Assembly: GCF_004745805.1 (NCBI RefSeq) | Contig: NZ_SRLQ01000027.1 | Coordinates: 1 to 64,000 of the forward strand | Direction: 5' to 3' | DNA: 64,000 nt | DNA from: Mycolicibacterium sp. CH28 | Lineage (GTDB): Bacteria > Actinomycetota > Actinomycetes > Mycobacteriales > Mycobacteriaceae | Shown: piece by piece, positions 41,616 through 51,818 of the stretch | Layout: the number at the start of each line of letters is the position of its first letter | Numbering within the stretch: the first letter of the stretch is position 1 | Notes under the pieces: generated by a model | Database searches by the model: none | Told to the model about the DNA's origin: nothing | The model's input: only the letters and a program-made list of their open reading frames with translations | Translations under genes and position numbers: made by a program

Positions 41616-42682
41616 GCCTGCTGCAACCGGGACTGCTTGTCAGCCTCGGCCAGCGCGTCGAGCAACGCATCGAGATCGCCGTCGAGCACCTGGTCTAGGT
41701 TGTGCGCCTTGAAGTTGATCCGGTGATCGGCGATCCGGTTCTCGGGGAAGTTGTAGGTACGGATCCGTTCGCTGCGGTCGACGGTGCGGATCTGGCTGGC
41801 CCGGTCGGCCGACGCGTCGGCCGAAGCCTGCTCTTCGGCCAGCACCTGCAGCCGCGCGGCGAGCACCTGCATGGCACGAGCCTTGTTCTGCAGCTGGGAG
41901 CGCTCGTTCTGGCAGGTCACGACGATGCCGGTGGGCAGGTGGGTGATGCGGACCGCGGAGTCGGTGGTGTTGACGCCCTGGCCGCCCTTGCCCGATGACC
42001 GATAGACGTCGATGCGCAGATCCGAATCGTCAATCTGGACCTGCTCGACCTCTTCCGGCTCGGGATAGACGAGGACGCCAGCGGCCGAGGTATGGACCCG
42101 GCCCTGCGATTCGGTGACCGGCACGCGCTGGACGCGATGCACACCACCCTCGAACTTCATCCGCGACCACACCCCGTCGGCGGTGTCGCCTTTGCTGCGG
42201 ATCGAGAGTGTGGCCTCTTTGTAGCCGCCAAGATCGGAAAACGTCTCGTCGAGGACGGTCACCGACCAGCCGTGTCGCTCGGCGTAGCGGATGTACATCC
42301 GGGCCAGGTCCGCGGCGAACAGCGCAGACTCTTCGCCGCCCTCCCCTGACTTCACCTCCAGCACGACGTCGTCGCCATCGTGCGGGTCGCGCGGCGCCAG
42401 CAGATCGGTGAGATGCGCGTCGAGCTCGGCGACCCGGGCCTCGAGATCGGGCACTTCGGCGGCGAAGGACGCATCTTCGGCGGCCAGTTCGCGGGCCGCC
42501 TCCAGGTCGCCCCGGGCGGTCTCGAGCCTGCGGTAGGTCGCGACGATGGGCGCCAGCTGCGCAAACCGCTTGCCGATCTTGCGGGCATTGCCGGCGTCGC
42601 TGTGCAACTCGGGATCAGACAGCTGACGCTCGAGATCAGCGTGCTCGGTCAGCACGGTGTCAATTGCCATCGCTTGGGCCAT
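41612..42682 (-). CDS. prfA: Peptide chain release factor 1
   Basis: 356 residues. Recognises UAA and UAG stop codons. The GGQ motif is in [20 protein letters not shown] and the stop-codon PxT motif is PVT in [16 protein letters not shown]. Length is normal. Confidence 0.97.
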   Translation of the reverse strand: MAQAMAIDTVLTEHADLERQLSDPELHSDAGNARKIGKRFAQLAPIVATYRRLETARGDLEAARELAAEDASFAAEVPDLEARVAELDAHLTDLLAPRDPHDGDDVVLEVKSGEGGEESALFAADLARMYIRYAERHGWSVTVLDETFSDLGGYKEATLSIRSKGDTADGVWSRMKFEGGVHRVQRVPVTESQGRVHTSAAGVLVYPEPEEVEQVQIDDSDLRIDVYRSSGKGGQGVNTTDSAVRITHLPTGIVVTCQNERSQLQNKARAMQVLAARLQVLAEEQASADASADRASQIRTVDRSERIRTYNFPENRIADHRINFKAHNLDQVLDGDLDALLDALAEADKQSRLQQA

Positions 42683-42725
42683 CTAGCGTCACCTCTTCCC
42701 CTGCTCAACTGTGCTCGAACGCAGA

Positions 42726-42771
42726 CCGACGCCCGGCCTCTCGCGGGATTCCGCGACAGATCGGGCGTCGG
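42726..42771 (-). terminator. Nested hairpin downstream of rpmE
   Basis: Outer arms of 10 bp (CCGACGCCCG and CGGGCGTCGG) enclose an inner perfect 6-bp hairpin (TCGCGG GATT CCGCGA, 42741-42756). It starts nine bases after the rpmE stop. There is no U-tract, so it is either a U-less mycobacterial terminator or an RNA-stabilising or attenuating structure between rpmE and prfA. Confidence 0.65.
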
Positions 42772-42779
42772 TAAGGCAG

Positions 42780-43028
42780 CTAGTTGTCGGCCGACTCGGC
42801 GGTCTTCTGTCCGCTCGGCGCGGTCCGCTTGCCGTAACGCTTCTCGAAGCGGGCCACGCGACCGCCGCTGTCGAGGATCTTCTGCTTGCCGGTATAGAAG
42901 GGGTGGCACTGCGAGCACACCTCGACGACGATGTGGCCGCCGTCCTTGGTGCTGCGGGTCTGGAAGGTGTTGCCGCAGCCGCAGACCACGGTGGTCTCGG
43001 CGTAGGCGGGATGAATCCCTGTTTTCAT
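42780..43028 (-). CDS. rpmE: 50S ribosomal protein L31 (zinc-binding form)
   Basis: 82 residues. The four cysteines of the zinc-binding (C+) form are present: CGC near residue 16-18 and CSQC at 38-41. Motifs [20 protein letters not shown] and [16 protein letters not shown] are typical. A C+ form implies it can be replaced by a C- paralogue under zinc limitation if one exists elsewhere. Confidence 0.96.
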   Translation of the reverse strand: MKTGIHPAYAETTVVCGCGNTFQTRSTKDGGHIVVEVCSQCHPFYTGKQKILDSGGRVARFEKRYGKRTAPSGQKTAESADN

Positions 43029-43166
43029 GGTGTCCTCTTCGTTCGGTGGTCGCCGGGTCGCCCGATTGTTCTCCCTGGTAATCGGGCGTGAACCGGTACC
43101 TGAGGTGGTCGACGGTCCAGTATGCCAGGTTGACCGTCACCTGCCCAAACGCCGCGATGACGTGGC

Positions 43167-44780
43167 CTATTCCGGTCGCACGACCTGATAGGCCATGCTC
43201 CGCGCCGGACGCGCCAACACGACGCCCTGTCCCGGGTTGGTGCCGCGGGCGATCAGCTCCCGCTTCACCACTTTGTTCGTCGCGGTGGCCGGCAACGCCT
43301 CAGCAATCCAGACATAGCGCGGCCAGGCCTTGGGTGACAGGTCGGGCTGGGCAGCGAGGAATTCACCGAACGCTGCTGGCGTGAAATCGGCGCCGTCGAC
43401 GAGCACGATCGCCGCCATCACCTGGTCGCCCACGTGTTCGTCGGGTACCGGGTACACGGCAACCTGGCTGACCTGGGGCAGCCGCACGATGACCCGCTCG
43501 ATGGGCGCCGCGGCCATGTTCTCACCGTCGACCCGCATCCAGTCCGCGGTCCGTCCGGCCAGGAAGATCCAGCCCTCGGCGTCGCGATAGCCGAGATCAC
43601 CCGACCAGTACATGCCGTGCCGCAGACGCTCATCGGTGGCGTTCGGATCGTTGTAGTAACCGCCGAACAGCCCACCCCCGGTGGTGTTCACGATCTCCCC
43701 GATCGCCTCGTCCGGGTTGGCCAGTGCGCCGCTGTCGTCGAAGACGGCCGTCGCGCATTCGCGCAACGTCTCCGGGTCGTATATCGCGACGCCGGGAAAG
43801 CCGCGCCCCACCGATCCCGCCGGGCAGTCGTCCTCGCGGGTGATGATGACCGCCCCCTCGGTGGAGCCGAATCCGTCCCACACCGTGCAGCCGAAGCGGC
43901 GGCCGAACTCCGCGATGTCGCGGTCGGTGGCCTCATTCCCGAAGGCGACCCGCAGCGGGTTGGCCCCATCGTCGGCTCGTTCCGGGGTGGCCAGCACGTA
44001 GGCCAGCGGCTTTCCGACGTAGTTCATGTAGGTGACGCCGTAGCGGCGCAGATCCGCCAGCAGTCCGGAGGCCGAGAATGTTGCCGGCGCCATCGCCGCC
44101 CCGGAACTCAGCGCCACCGACCAGCCCGCCATCAGCGCGTTGGAGTGGAACAGCGGCATCGACAGGTAGCAGACATCGGCGGCCGTGATGCCGAACCGGT
44201 CGACCAGCGCCACCCCGGCAAACGGCACCATCATGTGCGCCACCTGGACCGCCTTGGGCTCGCCACTGGTTCCGGAGGTGAAGATCAGCATGAAGGTGTC
44301 GGTCGGCGCGGCCTCGCGGTGCGGCGTCAGCTGGCCCGCCTCGGCCAGCAGGTCCTGCCATTGGGCGGAGTCGACGTCAAGAAGCCGGACTCCCGGCAGC
44401 TCCAGACCGTCGAGCAGGCCGCGGTGCTCCGAATCGGTCAGCAGGATCTGACAGTCGGCCTTTCCGATGTCGCGGGCCAGAGCCTGGCCGCGGCGGGTGT
44501 TGTTGACCCCGCACAACACGTACCCACCGAGCCCCGCCGCCGCCATGGCGGTCAGCATCTCGGGGGTGTTGCCCAGCAGCGTTCCGACGTGCAACGGGCG
44601 ATCCGGCTCGGCGATAGCGATCAGCACAGCCGCCTGGTGCGCGGCCTCGTCGAGATGTTCACGCCAGGTCCACACCCGCTCGCCGAACTTGACCGCCGGG
44701 GTGGAGTCGTTGACACGCTCACGAAGCAGTTGCTGGACGGTCTCGGCCACGGATCTCCCGTCTTCGATCTTCCTCACCAT
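43167..44780 (-). CDS. FadD-family acyl-CoA synthetase (ANL superfamily)
   Basis: 537 residues from ATG 44780 (MVRKIEDGRSVAETVQQLL). Activates a carboxylic acid as acyl-AMP, then acyl-CoA. The P-loop is LIFTSGTSGEPKAVQ, followed by WDGFGSTEGAVI, YWSGDLGYRDAEGWIFLAGR, and RVDGENMAAAPIE near the C-terminal domain. It resembles FadD1/FadD17-type mycobacterial synthetases. The substrate is unknown. It is divergent from a TetR gene that probably controls it. Confidence 0.88.
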   Translation of the reverse strand: MVRKIEDGRSVAETVQQLLRERVNDSTPAVKFGERVWTWREHLDEAAHQAAVLIAIAEPDRPLHVGTLLGNTPEMLTAMAAAGLGGYVLCGVNNTRRGQALARDIGKADCQILLTDSEHRGLLDGLELPGVRLLDVDSAQWQDLLAEAGQLTPHREAAPTDTFMLIFTSGTSGEPKAVQVAHMMVPFAGVALVDRFGITAADVCYLSMPLFHSNALMAGWSVALSSGAAMAPATFSASGLLADLRRYGVTYMNYVGKPLAYVLATPERADDGANPLRVAFGNEATDRDIAEFGRRFGCTVWDGFGSTEGAVIITREDDCPAGSVGRGFPGVAIYDPETLRECATAVFDDSGALANPDEAIGEIVNTTGGGLFGGYYNDPNATDERLRHGMYWSGDLGYRDAEGWIFLAGRTADWMRVDGENMAAAPIERVIVRLPQVSQVAVYPVPDEHVGDQVMAAIVLVDGADFTPAAFGEFLAAQPDLSPKAWPRYVWIAEALPATATNKVVKRELIARGTNPGQGVVLARPARSMAYQVVRPE

Positions 44781-44817
44781 CGAGGGTGGCTTCCGCCACA
44801 ATAGAAGCGCAGTGTAA

Positions 44818-44835
44818 ACAGAATGACAAATCTGT
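44818..44835. promoter_or_regulatory. Candidate TetR operator (short inverted repeat)
   Basis: ACAGA-N8-TCTGT lies in the 144-base region between the divergent acyl-CoA synthetase and TetR starts, about 40 bases upstream of the former. The arms are only 5 bp, so support is weak. Confidence 0.35.
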
Positions 44836-44924
44836 CTATTCATGCAGCGCGCGAGGGATCCGCCGCGGTTTGAAAGGATGTCGGCATCGGAACGATTGGG
44901 GCGACGCGAGGAGGGGACGACGAG

Positions 44925-45551
44925 GTGACCGCCAGTGCCGACGCCGACAGCCCGAATGGGACGAGGTCGGTTCGGGAACGGTTGATTGACGCCGCCGAAG
45001 CATGCCTGCGCGCCAAGGGCATCCGCGCGACCACGGTCTCGGAAATCGCCGAAGCCGCGGGCGTATCACGGGGCTGGCTCTACCGGCACTATCCCGACAA
45101 GGCGTCGCTGCTGGGCGCAGCCATCGTGCGACTCAACAACGCCTTCTGGACCGAGTCCAACCAGATCCTGTCCGGGTGCGACGGCTTCGAGGAACAACTG
45201 GCGGTCGGCGTGCGGCTGGGTCGCAGCGCTTACGACTCCCCCGGCGCACTGGTCATGCAGTTGCGTCGCGACGAACCCGAAGAGTTCGCCGCGTGCGCCG
45301 GCGCCGGGGTGCAGGGCCTGGTGCCCGACCTCGGACTGTTCTGGCGGCCCTACCTCGAGGCCGCGCGCGACCGCGGCGAGATCCATGCCGACACCGAGCT
45401 CGACGAGGCTGCCGAGTGGGTGGCCCGGGTTGAGATCAGCCTCGGCACGGTGCCCGGCGAGACGCTCGACCCCGACGACCACGAAGCGGTGCTGCGCTTC
45501 ATGCAGCGCTATGTACTTCCAGGATTGCGGGTGGCACCACCGCACCGGTGA
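44925..45551 (+). CDS. TetR-family transcriptional regulator
   Basis: 208 residues from GTG 44925 with GAGGGG about nine bases upstream. The N-terminal helix-turn-helix covers about residues 35-60 (TVSEIAEAAGVSRGWLYRHY). The ligand-binding C-terminal domain is not typed. Divergent placement next to the acyl-CoA synthetase suggests control of that gene by an acyl-CoA or related compound. It converges with the next gene three bases away. Confidence 0.88.
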   Translation: MTASADADSPNGTRSVRERLIDAAEACLRAKGIRATTVSEIAEAAGVSRGWLYRHYPDKASLLGAAIVRLNNAFWTESNQILSGCDGFEEQLAVGVRLGRSAYDSPGALVMQLRRDEPEEFAACAGAGVQGLVPDLGLFWRPYLEAARDRGEIHADTELDEAAEWVARVEISLGTVPGETLDPDDHEAVLRFMQRYVLPGLRVAPPHR

Positions 45552-45554
45552 CAA

Positions 45555-46169
45555 TCACCGGTCGCGGTGTGCGTCGACCTCACCGGAGACGCTGGTACGC
45601 CGGCCTGCCAGCACCAAGAGGATCTCGCGGATCGGCGCCCTCACCTCGTAACCCCGACCGACGGCAAACTCGACATCGGTGGCCACCAGCCGGACACCCC
45701 TGACCGAGGCTGCAGGATGCATGGGAAAACGCATGCGCCACAAGTGATTCGCTGACGCGACGGCCGCAGCCACCGGCACCGGCCGCTCGATTCCCAACGG
45801 GACCGCGATGTCCTGGCCATGGACCAGCATGTCGGTCAGAGGGTCCAGAGCGCTGGTTCCCACAATGCGCCTGCGGGACCCGACCATACCGCGCATAGCC
45901 GCGACGATCTGCGACTGCGTCCGGGGGTCGTCGAGCGCGAGGCGATTGATCATCGAATCGAAACGGAAGCCGGACTTCACCGCCTCGACCATCACCCTGA
46001 GCGGGCCCATGTGGGAGTGCGTCAAGTGTGCGGCGACGTGGCGCACCTGCCAACCTTGACACAGGGACGGACTGGTCCACTGCCCAGGCGTGAGCGCCTC
46101 GAGCAGATTGGCCAGCCCGATACGCTGCTCGTCGATATTGCGCCAGATCTCGTCGGAGTGCATCGCCAT
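45555..46169 (-). CDS. DinB/MDMPI-fold, mycothiol-dependent-type enzyme
   Basis: 204 residues. It belongs to the maleylpyruvate-isomerase-like mycothiol-dependent family. The expected metal-binding His pattern is visible in CQGWQVRHVAAHLTHSH (about residues 37-53) and LVHGQDIAVPLG (about 115-126). Such enzymes use mycothiol to isomerise or detoxify small molecules; the substrate is unknown. It is divergent from a MarR gene, with a strong palindrome in the 56-base gap. Confidence 0.82.
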   Translation of the reverse strand: MAMHSDEIWRNIDEQRIGLANLLEALTPGQWTSPSLCQGWQVRHVAAHLTHSHMGPLRVMVEAVKSGFRFDSMINRLALDDPRTQSQIVAAMRGMVGSRRRIVGTSALDPLTDMLVHGQDIAVPLGIERPVPVAAAVASANHLWRMRFPMHPAASVRGVRLVATDVEFAVGRGYEVRAPIREILLVLAGRRTSVSGEVDAHRDR

Positions 46170-46172
46170 CCC

Positions 46173-46195
46173 TTTAGTCAGGTAACCTGACTAAA
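46173..46195. promoter_or_regulatory. Candidate MarR operator: perfect palindrome
   Basis: TTTAGTCAGGT-A-ACCTGACTAAA, two perfect 11-bp arms around one central base, lies four bases upstream of the DinB-type gene start and 30 bases upstream of the MarR start. It touches a possible -10 (TATTTT on the minus strand). Binding would repress the enzyme gene and probably the regulator too. Confidence 0.8.
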
Positions 46196-46225
46196 ATAGA
46201 CAGTCTGCCGTACTAAAGTCAACAC

Positions 46226-46663
46226 ATGCCCGATGATGCGCCGAGCATGCCGACTCTGATGTTCATCGCCCACCGTGCCGCCGAGGCACAGGTGATGAGC
46301 GCAGTGACGGGCGGTGGCGCCGAGAACATCACCTTGGCCCAGGCGCGACTGCTACAACGCATGGCACCCAACGGAATTCGCGTCACCGATCTCGCCGAAC
46401 GAGCGGGCGTCACGAAGCAAACCGCGGGTGCGTTGATCGACCAGCTGGAGACGGCGGGATACGTCGTGCGAATGCCCGATCCGGTGGACGCGCGCGCCCG
46501 GTTGGTGGTCCTGAGCGACAAGGGCGCCAGCTTGTGCAACACCGCGGCGGCTGAGGCCGCAAGGGTCGAGCATCGCTGGCGAAAGCATTTGGGCGCCAAG
46601 CGTTATCAAGAGCTACGTGCGGCGCTGGTCACACTACGAGAAATCACCGATCCGTATCGCTGA
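46226..46663 (+). CDS. MarR-family transcriptional regulator
   Basis: 145 residues. The winged helix lies at about residues 40-105 (ITLAQARLLQRMAPNGIRV, DLAERAGVTKQTAGALIDQL, then the wing MPDPVDARARLVVLSDKG). It is probably the repressor of the divergent DinB-type enzyme, with a phenolic or oxidant ligand as usual for the family. A TACTAA word ending nine bases before the ATG could be its -10 box, giving a leaderless transcript. Confidence 0.9.
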   Translation: MPDDAPSMPTLMFIAHRAAEAQVMSAVTGGGAENITLAQARLLQRMAPNGIRVTDLAERAGVTKQTAGALIDQLETAGYVVRMPDPVDARARLVVLSDKGASLCNTAAAEAARVEHRWRKHLGAKRYQELRAALVTLREITDPYR

Positions 46664-46681
46664 CGGACCGGGCCTGACAGA

Positions 46682-47500
46682 ATGCCGCACATGGGCACAC
46701 ACAGCCGCCGGGGGGCGCTCCTCATCGCGACGTTGGCCGCGGGGCTTGCCGCCTGCGGCGGACCCACGAGCGGACCTCCGAGCAGCACGACCACGACGTC
46801 GCCGGTGAGTTCGATGACCACGTCGTCGGCCGCATCGCCCACGACCGCAGCACCGACCAGCGGGATGTCCAACGGCGCGGCCTACACCGTCACCCGCTCG
46901 TCGGCCGGCGACGCGACTTCAGACGGGAAGGGTCGCTGGAACCTGGTCGTCGACACCGTCACCGGCGGTGATCCGCGGGTCGCAGAGGCATTCAACAGCG
47001 CGGTCCATGCCTCGGCCGCCGGGCAGCTCGATCCAGTCAAACGCGATGCCGACCCAGACGGCACGTGGACGTTCGATACCGAGCCGCAGATCTTCTTCGG
47101 CGCAGCCTCGGTATCTGAACTGATCACCGGCCTGTACGTCCATGTCCCGTCGGCGCACCCGAGCAGCTATGTCAGCACGGTGGTCATCGACTCACGCTCG
47201 GCCAAACCCATCACACTCGGCGATCTGTTCACCGACAAGCAGGCCGGCCTGGAACGACTATCACAGCAGACCAAGGACCTGTTGCCCGCGGTATCCGGCG
47301 TCGGGCCTACACCGATGCCCGATGAGCCGGGTAACGCCGCGGTCGAGGCGAACTTCGCCAACTGGATCCCCACACCGGCGGGCATGGAAATCCACTTCGC
47401 CGACTACCAGTTCTTCCACGGCACGCCGACGATCACCGTGCCGTGGTCGGCACTGGATGACCTGCTGGCTCCCGGTATGGCGGCACTGCGGGAGCCCTGA
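46682..47500 (+). CDS. Lipoprotein with RsiV/DUF3298-like domain
   Basis: 272 residues. A lipobox LAAGLAACGG gives lipidated Cys near residue 25. A Ser/Thr-rich linker runs to about residue 62. The C-terminal domain (AYTVTRSSAGDATSDGKGRW to TVPWSALDDLLAPGM) includes the SAKPITLGDLFTDKQAG segment seen in RsiV/DUF3298 proteins. It is anchored outside the cytoplasmic membrane. Role unknown. It follows marR by 18 bases and may share its transcript; it converges with rho. Confidence 0.8.
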   Translation: MPHMGTHSRRGALLIATLAAGLAACGGPTSGPPSSTTTTSPVSSMTTSSAASPTTAAPTSGMSNGAAYTVTRSSAGDATSDGKGRWNLVVDTVTGGDPRVAEAFNSAVHASAAGQLDPVKRDADPDGTWTFDTEPQIFFGAASVSELITGLYVHVPSAHPSSYVSTVVIDSRSAKPITLGDLFTDKQAGLERLSQQTKDLLPAVSGVGPTPMPDEPGNAAVEANFANWIPTPAGMEIHFADYQFFHGTPTITVPWSALDDLLAPGMAALREP

Positions 47501-47509
47501 CCGACCAGG

Positions 47510-49507
47510 TCAGTCGGCATCCATCCCGCCGCCGGGGGCGGTCTTGGACACCTGAACCAGGAATTCGTAGTTGGTCTTGGTCTTGCGCAGCTGGCTCATC
47601 AACAGGTCGATAGCCTGGTGGGAATCCAGCCCGGACAGCACGCGGCGCAACTTGTGCACGACCGCGAATTCGTCGGTCGACAGCAGCAACTCGTCCTTGC
47701 GAGTACCGGACGGGTTGACATCGACCGCGGGGAACACCCGCCGCTCGGCGATCTTGCGGTCCAGCTTGAGCTCGGCGTTACCGGTGCCCTTGAACTCCTC
47801 GAAGATAACCGTGTCACCAGTCGAACCGGTCTCAACCATCGCCGTCGCGATGATGGTCAGCGAGCCGCCGAACTCGATGTTGCGCGCCGCGCCCAAGAAC
47901 CGCTTCGGCGGATACAGCGCGGTGGAGTCCACACCACCGGACAGGATGCGACCCGATGCCGGGGAGGCGTTGTTGTAGGCACGTCCGAGGCGGGTGATCG
48001 AATCCAGCAGCACCACCACGTCCTTGCCCTGCTCGACCAGGCGCTTGGCCCGCTCGATGGCCAACTCGGCGGCCTGAGTGTGATCTGACGGCGGACGGTC
48101 GAAGGTCGAGGCGATGACCTCACCCTTGACCGAGCGCTGCATATCGGTGACCTCTTCGGGCCGCTCGTCGACGAGCACGACCATCAGGTGGCACTCGGGG
48201 TTGTTCCGGGTGATCGCGTTCGCGATGTCCTGCATGATCGTGGTCTTACCCGCCTTGGGCGGGGAGACGATCAGCGCGCGCTGACCCTTACCGATCGGCA
48301 TGATCAGGTCGATCACGCGGGTGGTCAGCTTGTCCGGAGTGGTCTCGAGGCGCAGTCGCTGGTTCGGGTAGAGCGGGGTCAGCTTGCCGAATTCGGGACG
48401 CTTCCGCGCATCCTCGACCGGGCCACCGTTGACGCTGTCCAGCCGAACCAGCGGGTTGAACTTCTGCCGCTGGTTGTTCTGCTCACCGTCCTTCGGCACG
48501 CGCACAGCACCGGTGACGGCATCGCCGCGGCGCAGCCCGTTCTTGCGGACCATATTCATCGAGACGTACACGTCGTTCTGGCCGGCCAGGTAGCCGGAGG
48601 TCCGCACGAAGGCGTAGTTGTCGAGGACATCGAGGATGCCCGCAACCGGTTGGACGACGTCGTCCTCACGAAGCTCGGACTCGCCACCGCCGCCTCCCCC
48701 GGTTTCGCCGGCGGGGCGGTCACCGCGACGCCTGCGATCCCGGAACCGGCGACCGCGGCGACCCTGACGGTCACCGTCGTCATCGCGGTTCTGGTCGTCG
48801 CGGTTCTGCTGACCGCTGGACTGCCCGTCGCCGCCTTGAGTCCGTCCACCTTGATCAGCAGATTCGCGACCCTGATCGCCGGAGTCGCGCTTCTCCTGGC
48901 GGGGGGCGTCCCTGTTCTCGGACCTGTTCTCAGCCTTGTTCTCGGATCTGTTCTCAGCCTTGCTTTCGGACGACCTGTTCTCAGCCTTGCTTTCGGACGA
49001 CCTGTTCTCAGCCTTACGCTCGGCCTGGCCAGACCGGCTATCCGACGTTTTCTGCTGCTCAGCGCCCTCGGCACTGGCGGCACCCGCGCCACGTGTTGCA
49101 GCCCTGCGCTCCCGGCGCCGCGGCTCAGTGCCGTTGGGCTGTGCGCTGTTGGGCTCAGCACCGTTGGGCTCAGCGCTGGCACGTGTCTCACTCGCTTGCT
49201 CGGCAGGTGCCGGAGCGCTGTCTCCAGCGCTGCTGGGGGCGGTACCGTTGCCGCCGTTCTGGCGTTCCTTGATCGCGGCGATCAGGTCGCCCTTCCGCAT
49301 CCCGGAGGTTCCCTTGACACCAACGCGGCTGGCCAGGGCACGAAGCTCGGGCAGGACCATCGTCGACAGAGACCCGGTCGCACCCGCACCCGCCTGCGGC
49401 TCAGAAGCCGGCCGGGAGTCGGAAACAGCGGGGCGATCTGCGGTCACGGCGGGCGCCTCCACCTGCGGGGCGCTATCTCCAGCCGTAAAGAGGTCCGTAT
49501 CAGTCAC
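47510..49507 (-). CDS. rho: Transcription termination factor Rho with long disordered insertion
   Basis: 665 residues from GTG 49507, longer than M. tuberculosis Rho (602). The N-terminal helical domain (MVLPELRALASRVGVKGTSG, about residues 50-85) is split from the RNA-binding cold-shock-like domain (about 280-350) by about 190 residues of low-complexity acidic/Arg/Asn sequence. The ATPase core has Walker A SPPKAGKTTIM and Walker B VVVLLDSITRLGRAYN. Rho ends factor-dependent transcripts in an RNA-driven hexamer. Part of the insertion is a 9-residue repeat. Confidence 0.96.
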   Translation of the reverse strand: MTDTDLFTAGDSAPQVEAPAVTADRPAVSDSRPASEPQAGAGATGSLSTMVLPELRALASRVGVKGTSGMRKGDLIAAIKERQNGGNGTAPSSAGDSAPAPAEQASETRASAEPNGAEPNSAQPNGTEPRRRERRAATRGAGAASAEGAEQQKTSDSRSGQAERKAENRSSESKAENRSSESKAENRSENKAENRSENRDAPRQEKRDSGDQGRESADQGGRTQGGDGQSSGQQNRDDQNRDDDGDRQGRRGRRFRDRRRRGDRPAGETGGGGGGESELREDDVVQPVAGILDVLDNYAFVRTSGYLAGQNDVYVSMNMVRKNGLRRGDAVTGAVRVPKDGEQNNQRQKFNPLVRLDSVNGGPVEDARKRPEFGKLTPLYPNQRLRLETTPDKLTTRVIDLIMPIGKGQRALIVSPPKAGKTTIMQDIANAITRNNPECHLMVVLVDERPEEVTDMQRSVKGEVIASTFDRPPSDHTQAAELAIERAKRLVEQGKDVVVLLDSITRLGRAYNNASPASGRILSGGVDSTALYPPKRFLGAARNIEFGGSLTIIATAMVETGSTGDTVIFEEFKGTGNAELKLDRKIAERRVFPAVDVNPSGTRKDELLLSTDEFAVVHKLRRVLSGLDSHQAIDLLMSQLRKTKTNYEFLVQVSKTAPGGGMDAD
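48921..49001 (-). repeat. 27-bp tandem repeat inside rho
   Basis: Three consecutive 27-bp units (two of them identical, 48948-48974 and 48975-49001), plus a partial fourth, encode repeats of about SESKAENRS. The copy number probably varies between strains because the units are almost identical. Confidence 0.85.
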
Positions 49508-49784
49508 GGATTTCCTTTCTTCCCTCGCCGTTTCATCGTGGCAAGGGGTTCTGGCATTCAGACGATTCGCTGAATGCGAAGTCTCACCATCGTCTGTGCG
49601 TCAACGGTGCTCGCTGGGATTCGCGGCTACATGGCGAACCGTCAGTCCACGAGTTGAACACGAGAAGAATTGGTAGTCGTCCTAGTCTCGGCGCAGGTGA
49701 AGACGCTGCGATTGCCTGGACGGCACCGAGAATAGCCTGCTTGACGACCGGAAAGCAAGAAACCCCCACCGGCGTGTGCGCAAC
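49508..49784 (-). promoter_or_regulatory. Rho upstream region
   Basis: 277 bases between the thrB stop and the rho start. It should hold the rho promoter and a leader; Rho genes are commonly autoregulated through their leaders. I saw no clear hairpin followed by a T-run. Confidence 0.4.
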
Positions 49785-50741
<957 letters not shown>

Positions 50742-51818
50742 TCAGGCCAGGCCCAGCTCGGCCACGACGGCACCTGCATCGACGGCAAGGGGCTTGACCG
50801 TCGGCATGCCACGCAGAGCGGTGTCGGGGTCTTTGAGGCCGTTTCCGGTGACCGTGCACACCACGGTCGATCCGGGCTTGACCCAACCGTCCTCCACCGA
50901 TTTGAGCAGGCCGGCAATGCTGGCCGCCGACGCCGGTTCGACGAAGACGCCCTCCGACTCGGCGACCAGGTGGTAGGCGGCCAGGATCTCGTCGTCCGTC
51001 GCGGCCAGGAAGCGCCCGTCGGACTCCTGCTGCGCCGTCACCGCGCCCGCCCAGGACGCTGGCGCGCCGATGCGGATGGCGGTGGCGATGGTTTCAGGGT
51101 GGCTGACCGGCTTGCCGGATACCAACGGTGCGGCGCCGGCAGCCTGCGTGCCCAGCATGCGGGGCAGCTTCTCGGTCAGCCCGTCGCGGTGGTACTCGGT
51201 GTAGCCCCTCCAATACGCGGTGATGTTGCCGGCATTGCCGACGGGCAACGCATGCACATCCGGCGCGATCCCCAGGGCGTCCACGATCTCGAACGCCGCG
51301 GTCTTCTGGCCCTCGATGCGGACCGGGTTCACGCTGTTGACCAGCGCGATCGTCGGGTAATCGGCGGTGAGCTTGCGGGCCAGTTCAAGGCAGTCATCGA
51401 AGTTGCCGTCGATCTGAATGATCTTGGCGCCGTGCATGACCGCCTGGGCCAGCTTGCCCATGGCGATCTTGCCCTGCGGGATCAGCACCGCGCAGGTGAT
51501 ACCGGCACGCGCGGCGTACGCCGCCGCCGAAGCGGAGGTGTTTCCGGTGGAAGCACACAGTACGGCCCGCTGGCCGCGTGCCACGGCGTCGGTAACGGCC
51601 ATCGTCATACCGCGGTCCTTGAAGGAGCCGGTCGGGTTGAGGCCTTCGACCTTCAAATGCACTGTGCAGCCGGTCTTTTCAGATAGCCGCGGAGCACTGA
51701 TCAGCGGGGTGCCGCCCTCGAGGAGGGTGACCGGAGTCCAGTCCGACGCCACCGGCAGGCGGTCGCGGTAGGCCTCGATCAAGCCCGGCCAGGGCCTGTG
51801 GACAGCTGTGGCGCTCAT
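50742..51818 (-). CDS. thrC: Threonine synthase
   Basis: 358 residues. PLP-dependent, with the Schiff-base Lys in [17 protein letters not shown] (about residue 67) and [18 protein letters not shown]. Converts O-phosphohomoserine to threonine. The start overlaps the hom stop as ATGA. Confidence 0.97.
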   Translation of the reverse strand: MSATAVHRPWPGLIEAYRDRLPVASDWTPVTLLEGGTPLISAPRLSEKTGCTVHLKVEGLNPTGSFKDRGMTMAVTDAVARGQRAVLCASTGNTSASAAAYAARAGITCAVLIPQGKIAMGKLAQAVMHGAKIIQIDGNFDDCLELARKLTADYPTIALVNSVNPVRIEGQKTAAFEIVDALGIAPDVHALPVGNAGNITAYWRGYTEYHRDGLTEKLPRMLGTQAAGAAPLVSGKPVSHPETIATAIRIGAPASWAGAVTAQQESDGRFLAATDDEILAAYHLVAESEGVFVEPASAASIAGLLKSVEDGWVKPGSTVVCTVTGNGLKDPDTALRGMPTVKPLAVDAGAVVAELGLA

